Below, in pieces: positions 1 to 5,378 of a DNA stretch of 5,809 bases. The first letter of the stretch is position 1. Each line of letters starts with the position of its first letter. The position numbers and the translations under genes were made by a program. This stretch comes from an uncultured bacterium (GTDB lineage Bacteria; Verrucomicrobiota; Kiritimatiellia; RFP12; UBA1067): NCBI GenBank assembly GCA_900547945.1, contig URIT01000165.1, forward strand, positions 1 through 5,809, given 5' to 3'. The notes beneath the pieces were generated by a model. That model had not been told where the DNA came from. It saw only the letters and a list, made by a program, of their open reading frames with translations, and made no database searches.

Positions 1-86
1 GCACGGTCACGCTCCACCGCGTCGTCCTCGTCTTCCACGGCGGCGACGTGGCGCTCTGCGAGGCGATCGGGACTGCTGAATCGTGA
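1..86 (+). CDS. C-terminal end of an unidentified protein (5' partial)
   Basis: An open frame enters from the left edge (first full codon at position 3) and stops at TGA 84-86. It gives 27 residues, including VVLVFHGGDVALCEAIG. Alternating hydrophobic residues suggest a terminal beta strand, as in the last domain of many secreted carbohydrate-active enzymes, but 27 residues do not identify a family. The stop lies 15 bp before the ATG of the oxidoreductase gene, so the two are probably co-transcribed. The frame is preferred because of strong G/C bias at codon third positions and because its stop sits just before the next gene's ribosome binding site. Another of the three frames also stays open through this short stretch, so the call is moderate. 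Confidence 0.5.
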   Translation, partial: TVTLHRVVLVFHGGDVALCEAIGTAES

Positions 87-91
87 ACGAC

Positions 92-97
92 AAGGAG
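92..97 (+). promoter_or_regulatory. Ribosome binding site of the Gfo/Idh/MocA gene
   Basis: AAGGAG lies 4 nt before the ATG at 102 and 10 nt before an in-frame ATG at 108. Neither spacing is ideal, so the true start could be either codon. Both leave the twin-arginine motif intact, with only a two-residue difference. Confidence 0.6.
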
Positions 98-101
98 AAC
101 G

Positions 102-1553
102 ATGAAGATGAAGAGACGTGCATTTTTGAAACTCGCGGCGGGGACGGCGGCGCTGCCCCTCTTTTCCATCGGCGCGGCGGCGAACGGGCCGGGCGGCGCG
201 CGGAAGATCCGCCTCGGCCTCATCGGCTGCGGCGGGCGCATGGGGCTCTCGACGGGCTACGGCATCCTCAACAGCATGTGCGGGCCGGACGAGGAGATCG
301 TCTGCCTCGCCGAGCCGGATCCCTCGCACTGGGACAAGGTGCGCGCCGTCGTCAAGGCGCACCAGCCGCAGACGGACACCTCGAAGATCCGCGCCTACTA
401 CGACTACCGCGAGATGCTGGAGAAGGAGGCGAAGAACCTCGACGCCGTCGCGATCGCGACGCCGAACCACCACCACGCCCCGGCGGCCCTGCGCGCGATG
501 GCGAAGGGTCTGCACGTCTACGTGGAGAAGCCGATGGCGCTCACCGTGGAGGAGGTGCGCCTCATGCACGCGATGCAGAAGCGGACGGGCATCGTCGCGC
601 AGGTCGGGAACCACGGCCACAGCGAGGAGGGGATGCGCCGCCTCGTGGAGTACATCCGCGCGGGGACGATCGGGCAGGTGCGGGAGGTGTGGAGCTACGA
701 CGACCGCCTCAACGCGATGCTCTACCGTCCGCCGAAGGCCGAGCCGCCGAAGGGCATGGACTGGGACAGCTGGTGCGGCCCCGCGCCGGTGTGCGACTAC
801 TATGCGCCCACCCAGGACCACAACGGCCTCCATCCTCATGACTGGCACGACTGGATCGGCTACGGCAACGGCTCGATCGGCAACATGGGCACGCACATCA
901 TCGACCCCGTCTTCTGGGCGCTCGACCTGGGACAGGTCGTGCCGGAGAGCGTGGAGACGAAGCGCGCCGAGTGGGGCTGCGCGGGCAGCTGGACGTGGGC
1001 GACCGAGATCGAGTGGAAGTATCCGGCGCGCGCCGGCATGGATCCCGTGACGCTCCGCTGGTTCGACGGCGTGAAGCCGGGCGTGCCCTACGACAAGGAC
1101 CATGTGGACAAGATCGGCGTCTGCCGCCAGCGCGCCTACCAGAACCTGCCGCCCGTCGTCGAGGAACTGGAGAAGAAGTACGGGCAGTCGCTCGGCTGCC
1201 TCGGCTCGATCTTCGTGGGCGAGAAGGGGATCATCCGCATCGGGCCGCACGGGGACGGCCTCGTCTTCGGCCCGAAGGACCTCTACAAGAAGCGTCCGCC
1301 GAAGCTCTTCCCGCGCGAGAAGGGGATGGACCACCCGACGGACTGGCTGCGCGCGATCCGCAACCCGGGCCGTCCCTGCGGGTGCAACTTCGACTACTCC
1401 GCGCCGCTTGCGACGACGGTGCTGCTCGGCAACGCCGCCCCGCGCGCGGGCGTGAAGAAGCTCCTCTGGGACGGCCGGCGGTTCACGAACGACGACGCGG
1501 CGAACCAGTATCTCCGCGCGACCTACCGTCCCGGCTGGGAACTGATGGGATAA
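102..1553 (+). CDS. Tat-exported Gfo/Idh/MocA-family oxidoreductase
   Basis: This 483-residue protein is a probable NAD(P)-dependent sugar or sugar-derivative oxidoreductase acting outside the cytoplasm. Residues 1-28 form a twin-arginine signal (KRRAFLKLAAG followed by a hydrophobic stretch). The Rossmann nucleotide-binding loop is IGCGGRMG at 41-48. The family's EKP motif is at 142-144, whose Lys is usually catalytic. A DWHDWIGYGNGSIGNMGTHIID stretch around 247-268 supplies the C-terminal-domain substrate histidine (H265) and aspartate (D268), a pattern common in the exported PVC-bacterial branch. The C-terminal LLGNAAPRAG (441-450) also fits that branch. Length is typical for Tat-bearing members. 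Tat export is consistent with a cofactor bound before export. The GH109 alpha-N-acetylgalactosaminidases belong to the same superfamily, so a glycosidase-like redox mechanism is possible. The substrate cannot be read from sequence. The gene lies 18 bp before a secreted GH5, suggesting a shared glycan pathway. ATG 108 is an alternative start. Confidence 0.94.
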   Translation: MKMKRRAFLKLAAGTAALPLFSIGAAANGPGGARKIRLGLIGCGGRMGLSTGYGILNSMCGPDEEIVCLAEPDPSHWDKVRAVVKAHQPQTDTSKIRAYYDYREMLEKEAKNLDAVAIATPNHHHAPAALRAMAKGLHVYVEKPMALTVEEVRLMHAMQKRTGIVAQVGNHGHSEEGMRRLVEYIRAGTIGQVREVWSYDDRLNAMLYRPPKAEPPKGMDWDSWCGPAPVCDYYAPTQDHNGLHPHDWHDWIGYGNGSIGNMGTHIIDPVFWALDLGQVVPESVETKRAEWGCAGSWTWATEIEWKYPARAGMDPVTLRWFDGVKPGVPYDKDHVDKIGVCRQRAYQNLPPVVEELEKKYGQSLGCLGSIFVGEKGIIRIGPHGDGLVFGPKDLYKKRPPKLFPREKGMDHPTDWLRAIRNPGRPCGCNFDYSAPLATTVLLGNAAPRAGVKKLLWDGRRFTNDDAANQYLRATYRPGWELMG

Positions 1554-1561
1554 AGGGAAAG

Positions 1562-1565
1562 GGAG
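1562..1565 (+). promoter_or_regulatory. Ribosome binding site of the GH5 gene
   Basis: GGAG lies within a purine run (1554-1569), 6 nt before the ATG at 1572. This is good spacing and supports that start. It sits in the 18-bp gap after the oxidoreductase stop, with no room for a separate promoter or terminator. Confidence 0.7.
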
Positions 1566-1571
1566 AAGACG

Positions 1572-3212
1572 ATGCGGTATGCGCGGTTCGGAGTGGCGGC
1601 GTGCGCCGGGCTCCTGTGGGCGGCGGCGTGGGCTGGGGGCGAGAACTGGAAGCTCGGAAAGCACGCGACGCGCACGGGCGACGTCGTGACGGTGGACATC
1701 CCGGCGGGGAAGGTGGATTCCGGCTCGGCGACGTGCGCCTACGACTTCTCGCGCCACAACGGGAAGGTCTTCCGGGCGTCGATCCGGGCGCGCGGCTTCG
1801 GCGTCTCGCGTCCTGAGCCGCGCTACCTCGGCTTCAAGTTCATGGGAACGTACCGCGACGATGCCTCGGGGGCGCTGAACTATCCCGGCGCGGCGCAGAT
1901 CGGCGGCGACTTCCCCTGGCAGACCGTCTTGTTCACCGACGGCAACGTGGGCGTCAAGCGCGCGCCGGGCACGTTCACGCTTGGTCTGCAGGACGCCTGC
2001 GGGCGCGTCGAGTTCGACCTCTCGACCTTCAAGGTGGAGGAGCTGCCCCCGCTCTGGCCGGAGACAAACCAGACCCACCGCTGCGTCTACACGCCGCGCG
2101 TGAAGGACGCGCCCGCGCGGCGCGGCGTCATGCTCGGGCTCGGCCTCTCGGAGGAGGACTTCAAGGCGCTCCACCGCTGGGGCGTCACGCTTGCGCGCTT
2201 CCAGATGACGCGCCAGTGGAACACGTCGGGCGGCAACCGCGACCTCGCCGACTTCGACCGCTACATCGACGGCCAGCTCGACCTCCTGGAGAAGCACCTC
2301 GCCTGGGCGAAGAAGTACGGCATTCAGATCGTCGTCGACCTCCACGCCGCCCCCGGTGCGCGCGACGAGCGGAAGGACCTCTACATGTGCCACGACGCGA
2401 CGTATGCGGAGGCGTTCATCGCGACGTGGCGGAAGATCGCGACGCGCTTCAGGGGACGCCCGGAGATCTTCGGCTTCGACCTCGTCAACGAGCCCCAGCA
2501 GCTCGCGCCCGCGCTGCCGGGCTGCGACTACTGGTCGCTCCAGAGCCGCGCCGCCGAGGCGATTCGCGCCATCGACCCCGAGACGCCCGTCATCGTCGAG
2601 TCGAACTGCTACGACGGCCCGGCGACGTTCAGCTACTTCAGGCCGCTCGCGCTCACGAACATCATCTACCAGGTCCACATGTACGTGCCCCACGCCTTCA
2701 CGCACCAGGGCGTCGGCGGCCCGACGTGGACGCGCACGAAGTACCCCGACGCCGCGAAGGGCTGGAACCGCGACTTCCTGCGGCGGACGCTGAAGCCGGT
2801 GCGCGACTTCCAGGCGCGCCACGGCGCGCGCATCTACGTGGGCGAGTTCTCGGCCATCGCCTGGGCCGAAGGCGCGGCGGACTACCTGCGCGACTGCATC
2901 GACCTCTTCGAGGAGGAGGGCTGGGACTGGACGTACCACGCCTTCCGCGAATGGACGGGCTGGAGCGTCGAGCACGAGGCGGAGAAGCCGGGCGCGCAGA
3001 GGCCCTCCTTCGACAATCCGCGCAAGCGCGCGCTCCTCGACGGCTTCCGGCGCGGCAGGCCGACGGCGCTCCGGGGGCCGTTCCCGCTCCTCTGCACGCC
3101 GTGGACGGCGGAGGGCGCGCTCGACGGCGCGACCGTTGCTTCTGCATCCCGCGCGGGAAATGTGCTATACTATCCGCCGTCTTTTCAAAAAGGAAAGGTA
3201 CGTTTAGAATGA
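1572..3212 (+). CDS. Secreted GH5-type glycoside hydrolase with N-terminal beta-rich domain
   Basis: This 546-residue protein is a probable endo-acting beta-glycan hydrolase (cellulase, mannanase or glucanase class). Residues 1-21 look like a Sec signal peptide (positive RYAR, hydrophobic core, AWA before the likely cut). Residues about 25-155 are a beta-rich region of jelly-roll character that may bind carbohydrate; its family is not recognised. From about 183 a (beta/alpha)8 GH5 domain follows: R209 in the strand after RWGVTLARF, H258 in VVDLHAAPG, the NEP motif with acid/base E307 (FDLVNEP), H369 and Y371 in YQVHMYVPH, nucleophile E425 in YVGEFS, and an aromatic strand-8 region WDWTYHAF (451-458). 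All expected GH5 catalytic positions are present, so the enzyme should be active. Subfamily and substrate cannot be assigned by eye. The last 25 or so residues overlap a promoter-like sequence, and the TGA (3210-3212) overlaps the argG start by 4 bp (ATGA). That tail is unlikely to be part of the catalytic fold. Confidence 0.93.
   Translation: MRYARFGVAACAGLLWAAAWAGGENWKLGKHATRTGDVVTVDIPAGKVDSGSATCAYDFSRHNGKVFRASIRARGFGVSRPEPRYLGFKFMGTYRDDASGALNYPGAAQIGGDFPWQTVLFTDGNVGVKRAPGTFTLGLQDACGRVEFDLSTFKVEELPPLWPETNQTHRCVYTPRVKDAPARRGVMLGLGLSEEDFKALHRWGVTLARFQMTRQWNTSGGNRDLADFDRYIDGQLDLLEKHLAWAKKYGIQIVVDLHAAPGARDERKDLYMCHDATYAEAFIATWRKIATRFRGRPEIFGFDLVNEPQQLAPALPGCDYWSLQSRAAEAIRAIDPETPVIVESNCYDGPATFSYFRPLALTNIIYQVHMYVPHAFTHQGVGGPTWTRTKYPDAAKGWNRDFLRRTLKPVRDFQARHGARIYVGEFSAIAWAEGAADYLRDCIDLFEEEGWDWTYHAFREWTGWSVEHEAEKPGAQRPSFDNPRKRALLDGFRRGRPTALRGPFPLLCTPWTAEGALDGATVASASRAGNVLYYPPSFQKGKVRLE
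3163..3171 (+). promoter_or_regulatory. Probable extended -10 promoter of argG
   Basis: TGCTATACT matches the extended -10 pattern TGnTATAAT at 8 of 9 positions, counting the free n. It lies about 38 bases before the argG ATG, so transcription would start near 3178 and give a leader of about 30 nt. No good -35 is seen at 16-18 bp: a TTGCTT at 3136-3141 is 24 bp away, too far for a standard spacer. Extended -10 promoters tolerate a weak -35. The element is inside the last codons of the GH5 gene, within an AT-richer patch that contrasts with the GC-rich surroundings. Confidence 0.55.
3191..3198 (+). promoter_or_regulatory. Ribosome binding site of argG
   Basis: A purine-rich AGGAAAGG ends 10 nt before the ATG at 3209. 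This is slightly long but workable spacing. It supports that ATG as the argG start rather than any upstream start in the same frame. Confidence 0.55.
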
Positions 3213-4444
3213 AACTGGCTGATCTCAAAGGCAAAACCGTCGGCGTGTGCGTGTCGGGCGGACTCGATTCAAAGACCATCTGCTGCGTGCTGCAGGACGC
3301 GGGCGTGAACGTGAAGGCGTTTTCCGCGAACGTCGGCCAGCCGGACGAGAAGGACATCAACGACATCAAGAAGAAGATGGCCCCCACCGGCGTCGACACG
3401 ACGATCGTCGACGTGACGGCGGACATGGCCGAGATCTGCTTCGAGACGCTCAAATGCCAGGCCATGTACGACGGCGGCTACTGGAACTCGACGGGCATCG
3501 CCCGCGCGGTGACGGTGCGCGCGCTCCTGCCGGAGATGAAGAAGGCCGGCTGCACGGTGCTCGTCCACGGCGCGACGGGCCGCGGCAACGACCAGATGCG
3601 CTTTGAGCGCTACACGAACGTGCTCGACCCGGAGTTCGGCGTGTATTCGCCCTGGCGCGACGCGGACCTCCTCAAGAAGTTCCCCGGCCGCACGCAGATG
3701 GTGGAATTCCTCGCCGAACGCGGCATCACGGCGTTCGTCGGCACGAAGAAGAAGTATTCCACCGACGCGAACCTCGCCGGCCTCTCGCACGAGGCGGAGG
3801 ACCTGGAATCGATGGAGACCTCGATGCGCATCGTCAAGCCCACGATGGGCGTATGGCCCGACCAGGCGCCGGACGAGATCGAGAAGGTCACGCTGAAGTT
3901 CGAGAAGGGCCGCTGCGTCGCCGTGAACGGCAAGGAGATGGCGCCCTATGACGTGATGCTGGAGATGAACAAGGTCGGCGGGCGCAACGGCATCGGCATG
4001 AAGCACGCGCTTGAGAACCGCATCATCGGCACGAAGAGCCGCGGCGTGTACGAGGCGCCCGGCATGGAGGTGCTGAGCTGGGGCCTCAAGTACATCTACG
4101 AGGGCATCATGGACCGCCGTTCGACGCTCCTCTTCCAGCAGCTTTCGAGGCTCGTCAGCGACCAGATCTACGACGGCCGCTGGTTCGACCCGGCGACGCG
4201 CGCGGCGCGCGCGGCCATCCAGGTGTGGGCCGACAAGGCGACGGCGGAGGTGACGCTCGGCCTCTACAAGGGCAACATCTTCTTCGAGAGCCTGACGGGC
4301 CTCGCGGCGACGATCTACAACGAAGCCGACAGCTCGATGGAGGCCTCCAACGGCCTGAACCCGCACAGCTCGCAGGGCTTTGCGGAGATCCAGAGCGTCG
4401 AGGCGAAGATGCTCGCCAAGGCGGGCCAGATCGTCGCGAAGTAA
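3209..4444 (+). CDS. argG: Argininosuccinate synthase
   Basis: This 411-residue cytoplasmic enzyme joins citrulline and aspartate using ATP to make argininosuccinate, the penultimate step of arginine biosynthesis. The N-type ATP pyrophosphatase P-loop is SGGLDS at 16-21. HGATGRGNDQ (120-129) is the second nucleotide/substrate signature. YSTDANLAGLSHEAEDLE (183-200) matches the family's conserved Asn/Glu block. GGRNGIGMKHALENR followed by GTKSRGVYEAPG (257-285) matches the substrate-binding region. Length is close to the usual 400-450. Several positions differ from the common bacterial forms: SGGLDS instead of SGGLDT, and YWNSTGIARAVTVR at 91-104 where common forms read close to PLGTSLARP. This suggests a divergent but intact clade. 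The start at 3209 is set by the upstream AGGAAAGG and the match of MKLADLKGKTVGVCVSGG to the family's N-terminus. The frame stays open far upstream only as a GC-bias shadow. argH is not adjacent within the window. Confidence 0.96.
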   Translation: MKLADLKGKTVGVCVSGGLDSKTICCVLQDAGVNVKAFSANVGQPDEKDINDIKKKMAPTGVDTTIVDVTADMAEICFETLKCQAMYDGGYWNSTGIARAVTVRALLPEMKKAGCTVLVHGATGRGNDQMRFERYTNVLDPEFGVYSPWRDADLLKKFPGRTQMVEFLAERGITAFVGTKKKYSTDANLAGLSHEAEDLESMETSMRIVKPTMGVWPDQAPDEIEKVTLKFEKGRCVAVNGKEMAPYDVMLEMNKVGGRNGIGMKHALENRIIGTKSRGVYEAPGMEVLSWGLKYIYEGIMDRRSTLLFQQLSRLVSDQIYDGRWFDPATRAARAAIQVWADKATAEVTLGLYKGNIFFESLTGLAATIYNEADSSMEASNGLNPHSSQGFAEIQSVEAKMLAKAGQIVAK

Positions 4445-4477
4445 GGCGCAGTCACGACGACGCAGGGGACGACCGAT

Positions 4478-4492
4478 GGTTCCGGATGAACC
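4478..4492 (+). other. Small hairpin after argG, possible weak terminator
   Basis: GGTTC (4478-4482) and GAACC (4488-4492) can form a 5-bp stem with a 5-nt loop CGGAT, followed by only three T residues and then CGG. The stem is short and the T tract poor, so efficient intrinsic termination is doubtful. Partial read-through from argG into exbB would be expected. Confidence 0.25.
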
Positions 4493-4505
4493 TTTCGGCC
4501 GTCTT

Positions 4506-4520
4506 CTTCGTTTGACGAAG
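4506..4520 (+). other. Small hairpin abutting the exbB start codon
   Basis: CTTCG (4506-4510) and CGAAG (4516-4520) form a 5-bp stem with loop TTTGA, ending one base before the ATG at 4522. It covers the place where a ribosome binding site should be. The only weak candidate there, GAAG, lies inside the 3' arm. It could lower initiation of exbB, but a stem this short may be chance. Confidence 0.25.
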
Positions 4521-4521
4521 C

Positions 4522-4974
4522 ATGAACGACGTCTTTAAATGGTTTTCGGACGGTGGGCCGGTGATGTGGCCCATCCTCGTCCTTTCGGTGGTGGGACTTG
4601 CGCTCGTCGTGGAGCGTCTGCTTGCGTTTCGGACGTTCGCCCGCGAGACGGGTCCGTTCGACGACCCGCAGGGCCGCCTCAACCGCCTCCAGCGCGGCTT
4701 CGGGTTCCTCTCCACGATCATCACCGCCGAGCCGATGCTCGGCATCCTCGGCACGGTGACGGGCATCATCAAGACGTTCGGCTCCTTCAAGCTCGCCGAG
4801 AACGCCTCCCCCCTCGCGGCGACGGCGGGCATCGGCGAGGCGCTGATCACGACGGCGGCGGGCATCGTCGCCGCCCTCGTGCTCCTTTTCCCCTACAACG
4901 TCCTGCTGGGGCTGCTCGCGAAGGCGGCGGCGCGGCTGGAGCGGGCGGGCGAACGGCGGAGCGCCGAACCGTGA
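4522..4974 (+). CDS. exbB: Compact MotA/TolQ/ExbB-family proton channel subunit
   Basis: This 150-residue inner-membrane protein is the probable stator subunit of a TonB/ExbB/ExbD-type proton channel. Helix 1 spans about 13-34 and ends in the family-typical ERLLAFR (31-37). Helix 2 contains AEPMLGILGTVTGIIKTF (69-86), the core ExbB/TolQ signature. Helix 3 contains GEALITTAAGIVAAL (105-119), with the conserved Glu (E106) and Thr residues (T110, T111) that line the channel in this family. Most ExbB/TolQ proteins have 200-245 residues. Here the stretch between helix 1 and helix 2 is only about 27 residues, instead of the usual large cytoplasmic region of roughly 90. An in-frame TGA at 4513-4515 rules out a longer N-terminus. 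No strong ribosome binding site is seen. The gene overlaps the ExbD start by 4 bp. Assignment to ExbB rather than TolQ rests on the adjoining TonB-like gene. Confidence 0.92.
   Translation: MNDVFKWFSDGGPVMWPILVLSVVGLALVVERLLAFRTFARETGPFDDPQGRLNRLQRGFGFLSTIITAEPMLGILGTVTGIIKTFGSFKLAENASPLAATAGIGEALITTAAGIVAALVLLFPYNVLLGLLAKAAARLERAGERRSAEP
4958..4961 (+). promoter_or_regulatory. Ribosome binding site supporting the exbD GTG start
   Basis: GGAG lies 9 nt before the GTG at 4971, inside the last codons of exbB. It supports the GTG as start, with translational coupling through the GTGA overlap. Confidence 0.5.
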
Positions 4975-5378
4975 AGCTCTCCTCGCCCTTCCTCGCGCAC
5001 GGGGCGCGGCTGGAACTCGTCTCGCTGATGGACGTGATGTTCCTCGTTCTCGTGTTCTTCGTCTATGCCGTCTTCGACATGGCGGTCCATCGGGGCATGA
5101 AGGTGGACCTGCCCCACGCGGCGGGCGTCCACGAGCGGGGCGAGCGGATCGTGGTGACGCTGGACGAACACGACGCGCTCCAGCTCAACGGACGCGCGCT
5201 GGAACGGGAGGCGCTGGTGGCGGAGGTGCAGCGCCTCGTGGCGGTGAAGCCCGATCTGCCCGTTTTGATTGCGGGCGACCGAAAGGCGTCGCTCGGTGCG
5301 GGCATCGAACTTTTGGCGCGGTTGAAGGCCTCCGGCATCGGAAAGGCGAGTTTCCAGGTGCGGGGGAGCCGGGAGTGA
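4971..5378 (+). CDS. exbD: ExbD/TolR-family biopolymer transport protein
   Basis: This 135-residue single-pass inner-membrane protein is the partner of the preceding ExbB in proton-driven energy transduction. A short cytoplasmic N-terminus leads into one membrane helix at about 17-39 (ELVSLMDVMFLVLVFFVYAV). It contains the family's essential proton-carrying aspartate in the MDVMF context (D21, equivalent to Asp25 of E. coli ExbD). VDLPHA (45-50) follows, as expected just outside the membrane. The periplasmic domain shows the usual pattern: a strand IVVTLDEHDALQLNGRAL, then PVLIAGDRKASLGAGIELLARLKASGI, where the (A)GD and the following helix are typical, and a final strand KASFQVR. Length is normal for ExbD. 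The start is GTG at 4971, chosen because it makes a GTGA overlap with the exbB stop and puts the usual number of residues before the helix. The frame is open further upstream only inside exbB. Confidence 0.92.
   Translation: MKLSSPFLAHGARLELVSLMDVMFLVLVFFVYAVFDMAVHRGMKVDLPHAAGVHERGERIVVTLDEHDALQLNGRALEREALVAEVQRLVAVKPDLPVLIAGDRKASLGAGIELLARLKASGIGKASFQVRGSRE
5362..5368 (+). promoter_or_regulatory. Ribosome binding site of the tonB-like gene
   Basis: GGGGGAG lies 6 nt before the GTG at 5375, inside the end of exbD. This is the best-spaced binding site in the cluster, and it fixes a start that would otherwise be uncertain. Confidence 0.6.

Noticed and set aside
83..841. Alternative-frame open reading frame overlapping the oxidoreductase gene
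   Set aside because: Its product is Arg/Gly/Pro-rich without motifs, while the 102-1553 frame shows a Tat signal, Rossmann loop and EKP motif.
2216..3208. Upstream extension of the argG frame through the GH5 gene, which could suggest a large fusion protein
   Set aside because: The extension is Arg/Pro-rich low-complexity translation overlapping the intact GH5 catalytic domain. The argG start at 3209 has a binding site, a promoter-like element and a family-typical N-terminus.
4190..4215. GC-rich alternating CG run in argG, resembling a structured or Z-DNA-type site
   Set aside because: It encodes the ordinary ArgG residues PATRAARAA in frame, and its composition matches the rest of this GC-rich window.
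3269..4366. Long antisense open frame (365 codons) opposite argG
   Set aside because: Its product is rich in Arg, His, Ala and Val with no recognisable motif, and it lies wholly opposite a clear argG. It is a by-product of strong G/C third-position bias.
4539..4970. N-terminal extension of the ExbD frame across exbB
   Set aside because: The upstream part is Arg/Pro/His-rich shadow sequence. The ExbD fold begins just after the GTG at 4971, which has a binding site and a 4-bp overlap with exbB.
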